From NCBI GenBank assembly GCA_017984135.1, contig JAGNZZ010000017.1, forward strand, positions 1 through 46,827: 46,827 nt of DNA. The letters are read 5' to 3'. Origin of the DNA: Chitinophagales bacterium. GTDB taxonomy: Bacteria > Bacteroidota > Bacteroidia > Chitinophagales > JADIYW01. The position numbers were made by a program, and so were the translations under genes. The notes below the pieces were generated by a model. It was not told the origin of the DNA. It did not search any database and saw nothing but the letters and a program-made list of their open reading frames with translations. This document shows, in pieces, positions 26,449 through 36,495 of the stretch. Numbering within the stretch: the first letter of the stretch is position 1; every line of letters begins with the position of its first letter.

Positions 26449-27411
26449 TTACTTAAATAATAGATATTCTATGATATTCATTTCTTTGTCAAATGGTTTT
26501 ATACTATTTAATCCCAAATATTCAATCGCTTCATCAATAGAATATGTAGAATGTTGTAAAGCGTTAAGTGGAATTAACCCAACTAATTCACTGCCATTTG
26601 TACTGGTTCCAAAATCGTTGGCTATTTGTTGAATCGCCTTAAATACATCTATAATCGGACTTTTATGAATGTCAACTATATTGGTTGAAATTTGTGCACA
26701 TTGATAAGTATCCATGTACCAACCAATGGCTCTTACATGTTGGAATAATATACTTAAATACGATTCATTATTTAGGTTTCTTATCGTTCTAATTTTTTTG
26801 GCAATGGCTTTGGCAATGGCAATATCTTTTGTAACTAAATTTATATTAAATGCAATTAAAAAATTTCGAGCACCCAAAGCCATCATACCAAATTTTTCAT
26901 TAAAAACACTTTCGCCAAAGTCCGGTTTCCAATTGCCATCTTTTAATTTTTCAGGAATAGCTTCATATTCTCCTTTTCTAATATCAGCTAATTTATTTCT
27001 GAAATTATTTTGTGCAGATTGCTCGTATAGATAAACAGGAATTCCAATATTTCCAATACGTTTGCCTAATTTATAACTAAGCTCTATCGCTTCATTCATT
27101 GTGCAGTTTTGAAATGGAATTAGTGGACAAACATCACATGCGCCCATTCGTGGATGTGCACCTTTATGCATTCTCATATCAATCAATTGTTGAGCTACGC
27201 ATATAGCATTAAATGCAGCATCAGCCACAGCATTTGGTTTTCCTACAAAAGTAAAAACGGTTCTGTTAGCATCAAATCCTATATCTATATGTAATAATTT
27301 TACATCTTTTGTTTTAATAATAGATTGGGCAATTGCATCAATCGTTTGTTTATTTCTTCCTTCTGAAAAATTAGGTACACATTCTATTAATGAATCAGTT
27401 GCTGAGAACAT
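26449..27411 (-). CDS. ftcD: Glutamate formimidoyltransferase (FtcD N-terminal type, no cyclodeaminase)
   Basis: A 320-residue protein matching the transferase half of FtcD. Marks: SLIECVPNFSEGRNKQTIDA at the N-terminus, LLHIDIGFDANRTVFTFVGK, and MRMHKGAHPRMGACDVCPLI, which holds the catalytic His region (HKGAHPRMG). ALGARNFLIAFNINLVTKDI lies in the C-terminal subdomain. It moves the formimino group of formiminoglutamate, the last intermediate of histidine breakdown, to tetrahydrofolate. The cyclodeaminase half is absent, so another protein must provide it. No hut genes are in the window. Confidence 0.92.
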   Translation of the reverse strand: MFSATDSLIECVPNFSEGRNKQTIDAIAQSIIKTKDVKLLHIDIGFDANRTVFTFVGKPNAVADAAFNAICVAQQLIDMRMHKGAHPRMGACDVCPLIPFQNCTMNEAIELSYKLGKRIGNIGIPVYLYEQSAQNNFRNKLADIRKGEYEAIPEKLKDGNWKPDFGESVFNEKFGMMALGARNFLIAFNINLVTKDIAIAKAIAKKIRTIRNLNNESYLSILFQHVRAIGWYMDTYQCAQISTNIVDIHKSPIIDVFKAIQQIANDFGTSTNGSELVGLIPLNALQHSTYSIDEAIEYLGLNSIKPFDKEMNIIEYLLFK

Positions 27412-27456
27412 AATGTGAAATAAATATCTTAAAAATAGTTGAGATTATTGTTATTT

Positions 27457-27486
27457 AAAAATGGCTTCCAAAAGAAGCCATTTTTT
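27457..27486 (-). terminator. Intrinsic terminator after the aspartokinase gene, probably bidirectional
   Basis: An 8-12 bp stem (core ATGGCTTC / GAAGCCAT) with a 5-nt loop. Runs of A on one side and T on the other let it work on both strands. It lies 20 bp beyond the stop of the aspartokinase gene on the minus strand. Confidence 0.85.
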
Positions 27487-27505
27487 AAATATGAATTCGA
27501 TAGCA

Positions 27506-28759
27506 CTACTGCAACAATCCTTGATATGTACTAATTCGTCGTTGTTCTAAAATAGTAAGTTTATTGTTTTTGAACTTTTCTATGTATTCCAAATTGGTAT
27601 AATGACGAATGGTTAAAATGGTCAAGTTGTCTTGAATATTAAAATTGAATTTTATTTCCAAAGCATCTTTTACTTTCGTAATTTTTTCAGGAATATTATC
27701 TACTACAGCTTCAAATGAAATTGCGCCTTGCTGCATCATGTTTAATTTCAAATTTGAAGCTGAAAACGCTGAGAAAATTTCTGCAACTACTTCATCTTCT
27801 ACAAAGGAAAAATCTTTAGTATGAAGTGTAATTAATGCTTGATTATTTTTTACAATTCTAATTGGAGGAAGGTGGTTGTCATTTCCACCAACAATTGTAC
27901 CTTTCCCTTCGGGATTGATAAATGATTTTACCAACAATGGTATGTTTTTGTTTTGTAATGGTTTTATTGTTTTTGGATGAATCACTGTTGCACCATAAAA
28001 CGTCATTTCTACAGCTTCATTAAATGAAATTTCATCTATGAAAACGGCATCTTCAAAAACGCGAGGATCGCCATTCATCACACCTGGAACATCTTTCCAA
28101 ATAGTTTGATTTTCGGCATTTAACATATTGGCAAAAATTGCAGCCGTATAATCAGAACCTTCTCGACCTAACGTGGTGGTGCAATTTTCAGCGGTGCAAC
28201 CAATAAAACCTTGTGTAACCACAATACTATTTGTTGCCATTGGTTTCACTAGGCTATCCATTAATTGTTGCGTTTTACTCCAATCCACAATAGCTTCACG
28301 ATACGTATCGTCTGTTTTCATTACATCACGCACATCTAACCATGAGTTTTTTGCACCCACTTCGTTTAAGTATGCACTTAGTATGACAGACGAAATTAAT
28401 TCTCCTTGTGAAACAATTTGGTCGTACACATAATTAAAGCTTTCTTTTCGTTGTTCTTCAATTTGCCAATCCACTTCAGCATAGATATTTTGTAATTTAT
28501 CAAACACCTCATGTGTTTCTGTTCGAAATAAATCTACACAAATTTGATGATGGTTTTGTTTTACAATATCAAAAGAAGCTTTTGCATCTTTATTTTCAAA
28601 ATAATCGTTTATAACGACTTCTAAAGCGTTCGTAGTTTTTCCAGTTGCAGAAACCACAACTACTAAATTTTTTTGACCATATTGTTGAACTATTGAGGCT
28701 ACATTTTTGATTCCTGCTGCATCTTTTACCGATGCACCTCCAAATTTAAATACGCGCAT
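27506..28759 (-). CDS. lysC: Monofunctional aspartate kinase
   Basis: A 417-residue kinase that phosphorylates aspartate, the first step to lysine, threonine, methionine and diaminopimelate. Kinase domain marks: VFKFGGASVKDAAGIKNVAS (KFGGxS, nucleotide-binding), VVVVSATGKTT, YDQIVSQGELISS, VTQGFIGCT, TTLGREGSDYTAAIFANML and WKDVPGVMNGDPR. The C-terminal 130 residues (ALITLHTKDFSFVEDEVVAE onward) are two ACT domains, which sense end products. KFGGAS has Ala where many homologues have Thr, as I recall is common in Bacteroidota. It stands alone, with a terminator downstream and fbp divergent upstream. Confidence 0.94.
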   Translation of the reverse strand: MRVFKFGGASVKDAAGIKNVASIVQQYGQKNLVVVVSATGKTTNALEVVINDYFENKDAKASFDIVKQNHHQICVDLFRTETHEVFDKLQNIYAEVDWQIEEQRKESFNYVYDQIVSQGELISSVILSAYLNEVGAKNSWLDVRDVMKTDDTYREAIVDWSKTQQLMDSLVKPMATNSIVVTQGFIGCTAENCTTTLGREGSDYTAAIFANMLNAENQTIWKDVPGVMNGDPRVFEDAVFIDEISFNEAVEMTFYGATVIHPKTIKPLQNKNIPLLVKSFINPEGKGTIVGGNDNHLPPIRIVKNNQALITLHTKDFSFVEDEVVAEIFSAFSASNLKLNMMQQGAISFEAVVDNIPEKITKVKDALEIKFNFNIQDNLTILTIRHYTNLEYIEKFKNNKLTILEQRRISTYQGLLQ

Positions 28760-28904
28760 TTTTTTTGTATTTTTTTATTTATTACTGTTAATAAATGGAA
28801 TTAATTTTGGACAGCTAAGATACCTATTTCATAGGTTTGTATTTATTAAGTAATGATTAATGATATTCAATACTTTATTCCATTTTTAAAATAAAAAATT
28901 ACAC

Positions 28905-28933
28905 TTGATTTCTAAAATTCATTTCTATCTTTG
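28905..28933 (+). promoter_or_regulatory. Bacteroidota promoter for fbp (TTG, 18 nt, TATCTTTG)
   Basis: TTG at 28905-28907 and an exact TAnnTTTG element at 28926-28933, 18 nt apart. The predicted start of transcription leaves about 10-15 nt before ATG 28952. It rules out the TTG at 28931, which lies inside the -7 element, as the fbp start. Confidence 0.75.
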
Positions 28934-28951
28934 CATCAAATATTTCAAAAA

Positions 28952-29929
28952 ATGAACCTAATTACTTTAGATGAATACATTGCGAGAACAGAGCATGATT
29001 TACCAGATGCTACTGGTGAATTATCGGGTTTATTGAGAGATATTGGATTGGCTTCAAAAATTGTTAATCGAGATTTAAGCAAAGCTGGTTTGGTAGATGC
29101 AATTTTAGGCGAAGCCAATGAAATTAATGTGCAAGGTGAAGAAGTGAAAAAACTCGACTTAATTGCAAATGATGTTCTAAAAAAATGCCTCCAAAATAGT
29201 GGTGAATGTTGTGGAATCGCCAGCGAAGAAGAAGAACATTTTGTTGCTTTCGAAAATAGAAAAAATGCTAAATATGTAGTGTTGTTCGATCCTTTAGACG
29301 GTTCGAGTAATATTGATGTAATTGCGCCGGTGGGCACTATTTTTTCTGTTTTTAAGCGTGTTTCTCCAGTGGGTGAGTTGTGTACTTTGGAAGATTTTTT
29401 ACAACCAGGTTATAAACAAGCCGCCGCAGGATATGTAATTTATGGTTCTTCTACCATGTTGGTTTATACAACGGGCGATGGCGTAAATGGCTTTACTTTA
29501 GAGCCTTCTATTGGTGAATATTGTTTATCGCATCCAACTATAAAAACACCAGAAACGGCGAAATCCTATTCCATGAATCAAGGAAATTATAATTCATTTC
29601 CTGAAAATGTAAAAAAATTCGTGAATTATTGTCAAAACAATACAGACAAAAAAGCATATTCGCTACGTTATATTGGCTCTATGGTGGCGGACTTTCATCG
29701 TAATTTATTAAAAGGTGGCATTTACGTTTATCCAGCTACGCAAGATGCTCCCAATGGAAAATTAAGGTTGATGTATGAATGCAATCCAATGGCATTCATA
29801 CAAGAACAAGCAGCCGGAAAAGCAACGGATGGCACACAAAGAATATTGGATATTACTCCAACTCAACTACACCAACGAACGCCAGTATATATTGGCTCTA
29901 CGCAATTAGTAGAGATGTTGACACAATAA
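28952..29929 (+). CDS. fbp: Fructose-1,6-bisphosphatase, class I
   Basis: A 325-residue gluconeogenic enzyme that removes the 1-phosphate of fructose 1,6-bisphosphate using Mg2+. Marks: [19 protein letters not shown] at the N-terminus; [30 protein letters not shown] (the DPLDGSSN metal site); [40 protein letters not shown] (substrate site) and [23 protein letters not shown] 28952 is set by the strong promoter at 28905-28933. It is divergent from aspartokinase and convergent with the thioredoxin-like gene. Confidence 0.95.
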   Translation: MNLITLDEYIARTEHDLPDATGELSGLLRDIGLASKIVNRDLSKAGLVDAILGEANEINVQGEEVKKLDLIANDVLKKCLQNSGECCGIASEEEEHFVAFENRKNAKYVVLFDPLDGSSNIDVIAPVGTIFSVFKRVSPVGELCTLEDFLQPGYKQAAAGYVIYGSSTMLVYTTGDGVNGFTLEPSIGEYCLSHPTIKTPETAKSYSMNQGNYNSFPENVKKFVNYCQNNTDKKAYSLRYIGSMVADFHRNLLKGGIYVYPATQDAPNGKLRLMYECNPMAFIQEQAAGKATDGTQRILDITPTQLHQRTPVYIGSTQLVEMLTQ

Positions 29930-29961
29930 ATTTAACTGAGTATAATTATACACTCGATGGA

Positions 29962-31395
29962 TTAATGTTGTTCTTGTTTGGTTAACTTTTCTTCAAACAA
30001 GATGATGTCTGCAATTTTATTTACCGTAATATTTTTGGCAATTATTTTCCTGTTATTGGCTATTATAAATACCTTTGGTGTTGCAATTACATCGTATTCT
30101 CTTCTAAAGGCGCTTACACCACGCATATCGGCACAAGTCAACCATTCTGTATTGCAATTTTTAGCCGCAAAAGCTCTAAAGGAGCTATCTGTTTGTTCGG
30201 TAGAAATGGCCATAATGCCCACACCTAAAGCTTGTAACGAATCTGTATAAATGCGTTTTAGTTCAGGAACTTCATGTTGGCAATGGCTACAATCGGAATT
30301 CCAAAATACTAAAACAGTATATTTATTCTTAGTTATAAAATCGTGGAAATATTGATTCTTTCCAGTAGAATCCTGCACCACAAAATTAGGTGCTAATTTT
30401 CCTAATAAAGTAGGTTTTAAGGCTTCCACTCTATCTTTTAATTCTGCTAAATTTTTATCTGTAGTCCACCAAGCTTTTTTATTTAAATAATATTTTTCAG
30501 CAATATGTACATATATTCCATCATATCCCATGATTTCACTTTTAGCATATTTTAGAAATAATTCATTTAAACAATATTGAAATAATTCTGAATTTTTCTC
30601 TGATTTTTGAATAACATTATCAATAGCCTTAATGATAGAATCTGGACTTGGATGTACATAGCTATTAAAATAATTCAAAAATTTATTTTGAAAAACCGGA
30701 CTTCTGATATATCCGGAATCGTTGAAATCAATATTGTCAAAATAATGTTCTTGTATATAATGAAATACATGAAATGTATCCACTAAGCTGCCATCTTTTT
30801 TTCGTTCGCCATCTGGAATGTCAGTATCCATCATCACTGAAATTAACTTTGAATAAAAGGTCTTTGGATTGTTTTTTAACAAATCTTTTCGATGTGTTAC
30901 AATTTGTGTAGAAATAGCATTAATGGCATTTTCAGTTGTGAAAAATGTTGAATCTGTTGGGTTTAATTGTTTTAATTTTTTTTGTAAACTATCGTTTTTT
31001 ACACCCAATGGCAGCATAAAATTCATATCGTTAAACATCTGTTGGTTTTCGATAGAATTTTTTATAGTAGCATTTTTTATAAAATTTACCGTATCTGTTT
31101 GAATTGAAAAGTTAGTTTCATTCAAAATAAGATCAAATGATCGATAATTTAAAGAAGGAAAAGCTAGTAAGTAAACGCCTCTTGGAATTTCTTTATTGCC
31201 TTTATAAATGGAAATCCCTTTTTCATTAAACAGCAGTGTATCTTTCACATATCGTTTATCTCCATAATAATAAGCAAGAATACCTATTTGGTTTTCCATG
31301 CCTTTTATTTTTAGATTGATATTGTATTCTCTTTCAAATGAAAATGCCTTAATTGCAAATAAGAATAAGAAAGTGTACGTAAATATTGATTTCAT
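29962..31395 (-). CDS. Exported thioredoxin-fold protein with N-terminal DUF4369/DUF5106-like region (TlpA type)
   Basis: A 477-residue protein with a signal peptide (FTYTFLFLFAIKAFSF). The first 120 residues (EYNINLKIKGMENQIGILAY and KDTLLFNEKGISIYKG) look like DUF4369, and the middle like DUF5106, helical regions common in Bacteroidota. The C-terminal 140 residues are a thioredoxin/TlpA domain: LGKLAPNFVVQDSTGKNQYF, then VLVFWNSDCSHCQHEVPEL with a CSHC redox pair (about residues 368-371), and the cis-Pro loop VIATPKVFII. It probably handles disulfides of exported proteins or cytochromes. The di-heme peroxidase far downstream is one possible client, but no link is shown. Bacteroidota have many paralogues of this type. 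Confidence 0.88.
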   Translation of the reverse strand: MKSIFTYTFLFLFAIKAFSFEREYNINLKIKGMENQIGILAYYYGDKRYVKDTLLFNEKGISIYKGNKEIPRGVYLLAFPSLNYRSFDLILNETNFSIQTDTVNFIKNATIKNSIENQQMFNDMNFMLPLGVKNDSLQKKLKQLNPTDSTFFTTENAINAISTQIVTHRKDLLKNNPKTFYSKLISVMMDTDIPDGERKKDGSLVDTFHVFHYIQEHYFDNIDFNDSGYIRSPVFQNKFLNYFNSYVHPSPDSIIKAIDNVIQKSEKNSELFQYCLNELFLKYAKSEIMGYDGIYVHIAEKYYLNKKAWWTTDKNLAELKDRVEALKPTLLGKLAPNFVVQDSTGKNQYFHDFITKNKYTVLVFWNSDCSHCQHEVPELKRIYTDSLQALGVGIMAISTEQTDSSFRAFAAKNCNTEWLTCADMRGVSAFRREYDVIATPKVFIIANNRKIIAKNITVNKIADIILFEEKLTKQEQH

Positions 31396-31581
31396 AACTA
31401 GTTTGTAATTTTTTACAAAAATCGTTCCGAAAATAAGTATTCATAAATAATAAGTAGCACAAAAGTTTGTTAATTTGAATAGATTTTTTTAAAAATTGAG
31501 TACAATTTTGAGATTTCTTGATTTTTTCCTCACAATAGTGAATAAACTGCATTTTTTAGGTTGACAAAAAAATATCAATTT

Positions 31582-31589
31582 TAACTTGG
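31582..31589 (+). promoter_or_regulatory. Possible -7 element (TAACTTGG) for the TPR protein gene
   Basis: One mismatch to TAnnTTTG, with a TTG at 31561-31563 placed 18 nt upstream. The leader to ATG 31639 would be about 43 nt. Plausible, not certain. Confidence 0.4.
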
Positions 31590-31638
31590 AATAATTTTTG
31601 ATTATTTACGTTACTATTCAATACAAAAAAAATATTTT

Positions 31639-34600
31639 ATGCAAAAAAAAGCAACGCTTTTATACGTGTTTTGTCTGATATTTACTGTTTCATTTTCACA
31701 AGCTACCTATAAGCAAACCGATATTCTGAAAGCCTACAAAGAAGCAGAAGAACTGGTTAATATGGGAAAATATGCCATAGCACAACCTTTTTTAATTGAT
31801 TTTATTCAAAAATATGATACTAAAACTTTAGATAAATCAAATTTGATTTACGCAGATGCTATTTTTTTACGTGCCTTATGTGAGAAAGAAACGGCATCGC
31901 CGGAAGCAGAAAAAGATTTGCAATTTTTTGCCGATAATTACAAAGGACATCCTAAAACAAATTTAGCCTATTTTCATTTAGGAGATATTGCATTTGGAAA
32001 AGCGAATTATAATGATGCGTTGGCTTTTTTTGAAAAAGTAGATGAAAAAACATTAAGTGGAAAAGATTTATTTGAGTTTCAATACAAACGTGCCTTTTCT
32101 AATTTTGCTTTGAAAAAATTTGCCCAAGCAAGAACCTATTTCAACGAAATTTCCAACAATAAAAAACATCCATATTTTGAAGAAAGCTTTTATTATTCTG
32201 GTTTGTGTTCTTATTATTTAAAAAATTATAACGCTGCGTATAAAAGTTTCCAAACGTTAGAAACCTCCAAAAAATATGGAAAAATAGTTCCTTATTATTT
32301 AACTTCTATAAAGTTCATAAACAAAGATTATAAAGGTGTAGTAGAATATGCTGAACCCAAATTAAAAGAAAATATAAACTATCAGAATGAGATTAAACAT
32401 TTATTGGGAAATGCCTATTTCGAATTAAAAAATTATGAAAAAGCCTTATTCTATTTAGAACAATATACCAAAAATGCTTCGAAAGTTACACCTGAAGATT
32501 ACTATATATTAGGCTATGTTCAGGTGCAAAATAATCAATGTGAGAAAGCGATTTCAAATTTAGAGCATTTGTCGCCATTGGAAAATGCATTAGGTCAAAA
32601 TGCCATGTTTTTATTAGGGCAATGCTATGAAAAATCGGGCATGAAAAATGAAGCCAGAACCGCTTTTCTACAAGTAGCACGCATGAATTTTGATAAAACC
32701 TTACAAGAAGATGCATGGTTCGATTATGCAAAACTTTCTTATGAATTAGGTTATACCAACGATGCATTAGTGGCGTTAAAAAATTTCGTGCAAACGTATC
32801 CTAATTCTAAATTCAGCATTGAAGCCAATGAACTCTTAGCCGATTTATTTTTAATGACACGTAACTATGAAGAAGCGATGTCGATAATTGATAAATTACC
32901 CAGTAAGTCGGAGAAATTAAAAGAAGCATACCAAAAAATGGCTTACTTCAGAGCGGTGGAAAATTACAACGATTATAAATTTGATGCTGCAGAACAATTT
33001 TTCAATAAATCATTGAATTATCCAAAATCAAAAAGTATTGAAGCACTTTGTTATTATTGGAAAGCAGATATGGCGTATCAAAAATCAGACTTTACCAATT
33101 CTATAACTTTGTTGAATAAGTTCATGCCACTGGCAACCTCTGTAAGTTCGGAGCATTCTGATAAAGTGAATAGTGGAACTGCTAATTATTTATTGGGTTA
33201 TAATTATTATAAAAAGAAAGATTATAGCAATGCAGCTACCTATTTTGTAAAAGCTAGCAGCACTTTAAAAACAGATGCAAACGCAAACAATCAGCAACAA
33301 ATTTATCCGGATGCCTTGTTGCGCTTAGCCGATTGCAACTTTATGCAAAAACAATATAATGCAGCGTCAATTTCGTATGATGCAGTAATTAAAACCAATG
33401 CACAAGGTGCCGATTATGCCTTGTATCAAAAATCCATTATTGATGGAGTAAGTGGTAGATATAATGAAAAAATTGCTGGCATGAGTGCCTTAACGGCTCG
33501 GTTTCCAAATTCTGCATTTGCCGATGATGCATACATGCAAATTGGAAATACGTACATGGCTTTAGAAAAAGATGCAACCGCAATTGATGCATACAAAAAG
33601 ATATTAACCAACTATCCAAAATCAGATTTAGTACCTGAATCATATTTAAAATTAGGATTGATTTATTTTAATCAAGATAATTTTGATGAATCCTTAAAAT
33701 GGTATCAAAAAGTGATTCAATTTTACCCATCAACTCCAGAATCGAACGAAGCGATGTTGGCCATTAAAGAAATTTATATAGCTAAAGGTGAACCGAATAG
33801 TTATATCGCATTTGCCAATAAATATCCAGGACAAAATGTTTCTTTTTCAGAGCAAGACTCAATCACCTACTTATCGGCAGAAAAACAATTTTTTAATGGA
33901 AATGTGGACAAAGCACTACAAGGATTTAAAGATTATTTGGCTCAATTTCCTAAAGGATATTTTGCCTTGCAAGCTAATTTCTATTATGCGGAATGTTTAT
34001 TTACGAAACAAGATTTTACCGCTGCTTTAACTGGTTATGATTTTATTGTCAATCAATCTCAAAACAGATTTACCGAACGAGCATTAGCGCGTGCCGCAAA
34101 CATCAATTATTATGATTTAAAAAATTATGTTCGTGCCTATGAATTGTATATTAAATTACAAAACACAGCTACTTTGGATGAGAACAAACGTGAATTTTTA
34201 ATTGGATTAATGCGCACTGCTTACTTCATGAATAAATATCAAGAATCGTTCGATAATGCAGTGAAAGTGGTTGCTTTACCATCATTGGCAGATTTTTATA
34301 AAAATGAAGTTTCCTATTATAAAGGTATGAGTCAATTCAAATTAAACAACCTTGATAAAGCATTGAAAGAATTAGAATATATAACGAAAAATGCCAACAG
34401 CGAACAAGCAGCCGAAGCCAAATATACCATAGCTAAAATATACTATACTAAAGGAAACAAAAAACAAGCTGAAAAAGAATGTAATGATTATTTTGATAAG
34501 TTTCCTTCTTATGAATATTACATGGCAAAAAGCTACATTTTATTGAGTGATATTTATAAAGAAGATAATAAATTACTTCAAGCCAAAGCAACCTTACAAG

Positions 34601-34746
34601 GTTTGTTAGATAATTACACTACGGAAGACGAAGTTCGTGCTGAAGCACAGCAAAAATTAGATGCCATTTTAGTATCTGAAATGAACAATTCAAAATTGAA
34701 AATTCAAGACAACGGCAGTATTATGCAATTTGATAGCAATAAATAA
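31639..34746 (+). CDS. Large exported tetratricopeptide-repeat protein
   Basis: A 1035-residue protein with a signal peptide (MQKKATLLYVFCLIFTVSFS, cut before QATYKQ) and TPR-type helical repeats along most of its length. Examples: FHLGDIAFGKANYNDALAFF, NAYFELKNYEKALFYLEQY, YLLGYNYYKKKDYSNAATYF, YLKLGLIYFNQDNFDESLKW and YAECLFTKQDFTAALTGYDF. The FPNS/YPKS ends of repeats (RFPNSAFADDAYMQIGN, YPKSDLVPESYLKLG) are like BamD/YbgF-type TPRs, which act in the periplasm at the outer membrane. It is followed after 32 bp by a barrel protein, so the two probably work as a pair, the TPR protein serving as periplasmic scaffold. The ligand is unknown. Confidence 0.88.
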   Translation: MQKKATLLYVFCLIFTVSFSQATYKQTDILKAYKEAEELVNMGKYAIAQPFLIDFIQKYDTKTLDKSNLIYADAIFLRALCEKETASPEAEKDLQFFADNYKGHPKTNLAYFHLGDIAFGKANYNDALAFFEKVDEKTLSGKDLFEFQYKRAFSNFALKKFAQARTYFNEISNNKKHPYFEESFYYSGLCSYYLKNYNAAYKSFQTLETSKKYGKIVPYYLTSIKFINKDYKGVVEYAEPKLKENINYQNEIKHLLGNAYFELKNYEKALFYLEQYTKNASKVTPEDYYILGYVQVQNNQCEKAISNLEHLSPLENALGQNAMFLLGQCYEKSGMKNEARTAFLQVARMNFDKTLQEDAWFDYAKLSYELGYTNDALVALKNFVQTYPNSKFSIEANELLADLFLMTRNYEEAMSIIDKLPSKSEKLKEAYQKMAYFRAVENYNDYKFDAAEQFFNKSLNYPKSKSIEALCYYWKADMAYQKSDFTNSITLLNKFMPLATSVSSEHSDKVNSGTANYLLGYNYYKKKDYSNAATYFVKASSTLKTDANANNQQQIYPDALLRLADCNFMQKQYNAASISYDAVIKTNAQGADYALYQKSIIDGVSGRYNEKIAGMSALTARFPNSAFADDAYMQIGNTYMALEKDATAIDAYKKILTNYPKSDLVPESYLKLGLIYFNQDNFDESLKWYQKVIQFYPSTPESNEAMLAIKEIYIAKGEPNSYIAFANKYPGQNVSFSEQDSITYLSAEKQFFNGNVDKALQGFKDYLAQFPKGYFALQANFYYAECLFTKQDFTAALTGYDFIVNQSQNRFTERALARAANINYYDLKNYVRAYELYIKLQNTATLDENKREFLIGLMRTAYFMNKYQESFDNAVKVVALPSLADFYKNEVSYYKGMSQFKLNNLDKALKELEYITKNANSEQAAEAKYTIAKIYYTKGNKKQAEKECNDYFDKFPSYEYYMAKSYILLSDIYKEDNKLLQAKATLQGLLDNYTTEDEVRAEAQQKLDAILVSEMNNSKLKIQDNGSIMQFDSNK

Positions 34747-34778
34747 TAGTCCTAAAATTGAACAAGAAAAAAATAAAA

Positions 34779-36485
34779 ATGAAACATCAATATATAAAAG
34801 TAAGTATCTTATTTGCCACATTGCTAAATGCTACTATTGCTATGGCTCAGAAAGATTTTGATTCATTGCCACAACTTGATGAAATTATTGTAACAAAAGG
34901 CTATGAGCCGGTTTTGATTTCATCCAATAAAGTTCCATTTAGTCCTAATTTACCCAACATCAACAAGACTAAACCCGATGCACAAACCTATTCGTATATA
35001 GATGTAAAAGGCAAAATAAATTACAATCCAGAAGATATAAAACCTATAAAAGCAGCAGGAAAAAAACCAGAAAAAAATCAATTCTTCTATGCTAAAATTG
35101 GTGCTGGTTTTCCAATTACACCATTGGTGAAAATTATTGTAACGAATCCTATCAAAACTCAATACAGTGCCGGCTTAGATCTTGATTTTATTATGACTTT
35201 TAAAAGCAAAAAATCATTTCAAAATTATACCGATTTGAAAATTAAAGGATTTGGTGAATATTATATTAAGAAAAAAGTAGCCATCGGTGCTGATTTATAT
35301 TATCAATTAAATCAACATAAATTCTATGGTTATGCAAATGATGTGATTTACGATAAGGATTCGTTGAAAACCAATTTTAATAGATTTGGTGGCGCGATTA
35401 AATTAAGAGGTATTGAAGAAACTGAATATTATTACAATGCTGAAATTAATTTTACTTCAGTGATAAATAAAAATATATTTCACAAACCCAAAGAGTTAAC
35501 GATTGGCGTACAAGGTGAAGCTGGATACAATTTTAAAAAGAATTATTGGGCTGGTGTTAAGTTGAATGTAACCAATGTATCCTATAAAGGCAACTATCAA
35601 GATACATCGTTCTTTGCATTTTTAAACAATCAAAATCATTTGTCAGTTCAAGCTATTCCTTATTTTAAAATAAAATACAAAATATGGCAACTCAACGTAG
35701 GAGCGAACCTACTAGTTACCAATAGAAAATTCTATCCACGTCCTGAAATTATAAATCAATTACAGATTTATAAAGATTATTTAGTGATGTATAATGAATG
35801 GAAAACTCAAGTGAAAATTAATAGCTTGAATAAATTATCTTTAGAAAATCCATTTATAGTGACGGATAATTACAATAATTCTGTTGATGAAATTAGAACT
35901 ATTGTCGGTTTGCGTGGTAGCATAAAAGGCTTTGGGTATGATGTTCGATTCAGTCAACTGGTTTCACAAAATAATGCACAATTTGTCAATGAAATTTACC
36001 AAACTCCAACAGATACGTTACCACAAGTATCTTTCTATATTCAAAATGTAGATGTACTGAAAGCATGGAATCCACACGTTGGATTGTCCTATAATAGAGG
36101 CAATCAATTTGGTGCAAAAGTATGGTTCGATTATTTTATTTATAATAAAAATACAGCAGTACAATTATCCTACACGCCTAAAATTAAAGCTGGATTTTCC
36201 GCCTTTTATAATTGGAATGATAAATTGTATTTAAGCATGGATATTACTGGTCAAAGTAAAGTAAACGGTGTGCAACATACGTATGACGATACTTTAGGAT
36301 TGACACAAAACTTAATTCCTATTAAAGGATTAATTGATATCAACTTTTCCGGAACGTATTACATCATGAAGAATATTGGAATTTTTTGCGATATTAATAA
36401 TTTAGCATTTCAAAAATGGAATCGTTTTTATAAATATCCAACCTATAATTTTCAAGTGATTGCTGGTGTGAAATTGGCATTTTAA
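34779..36485 (+). CDS. Outer-membrane beta-barrel protein, partner of the TPR protein
   Basis: A 568-residue protein from ATG 34779 (a TTG at 34758 is in frame but is less likely) with signal peptide MKHQYIKVSILFATLLNATI, cut near AMAQ. The first 80 mature residues (QLDEIIVTKGYEPVLISSNK, then YSYIDVKGKINYNPEDIKPI) are periplasmic; the segment before the barrel is rich in Lys and Pro. From about residue 95 (FFYAKIGAGFPITPLVKIIV) alternating strands run to the end (YNFQVIAGVKLAF), with a terminal Phe as in many barrels. Databases may label such proteins TonB-dependent receptors, but there is no plug domain. It is a conserved-looking pair with the upstream TPR gene; the cargo or role is not known. 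Confidence 0.82.
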   Translation: MKHQYIKVSILFATLLNATIAMAQKDFDSLPQLDEIIVTKGYEPVLISSNKVPFSPNLPNINKTKPDAQTYSYIDVKGKINYNPEDIKPIKAAGKKPEKNQFFYAKIGAGFPITPLVKIIVTNPIKTQYSAGLDLDFIMTFKSKKSFQNYTDLKIKGFGEYYIKKKVAIGADLYYQLNQHKFYGYANDVIYDKDSLKTNFNRFGGAIKLRGIEETEYYYNAEINFTSVINKNIFHKPKELTIGVQGEAGYNFKKNYWAGVKLNVTNVSYKGNYQDTSFFAFLNNQNHLSVQAIPYFKIKYKIWQLNVGANLLVTNRKFYPRPEIINQLQIYKDYLVMYNEWKTQVKINSLNKLSLENPFIVTDNYNNSVDEIRTIVGLRGSIKGFGYDVRFSQLVSQNNAQFVNEIYQTPTDTLPQVSFYIQNVDVLKAWNPHVGLSYNRGNQFGAKVWFDYFIYNKNTAVQLSYTPKIKAGFSAFYNWNDKLYLSMDITGQSKVNGVQHTYDDTLGLTQNLIPIKGLIDINFSGTYYIMKNIGIFCDINNLAFQKWNRFYKYPTYNFQVIAGVKLAF

Positions 36486-36495
36486 GAAATTGAAT

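Noticed and set aside
28802..28809. Plus-strand TAATTTTG between aspartokinase and fbp as a second fbp promoter
   Set aside because: Exact match to the element but lacks a -33 site and would give a 140-nt leader; a stronger promoter lies at 28905-28933.
28931..28951. TTG 28931 as start of fbp
   Set aside because: It lies in the -7 element TATCTTTG; ATG 28952 fits the known N-terminus.
31349..31552. A 67-codon minus-strand ORF upstream of the thioredoxin-like gene
   Set aside because: It overlaps that gene's signal-peptide region in another frame, is rich in Phe, Lys and Ile as random AT-rich DNA would be, and has no start context.
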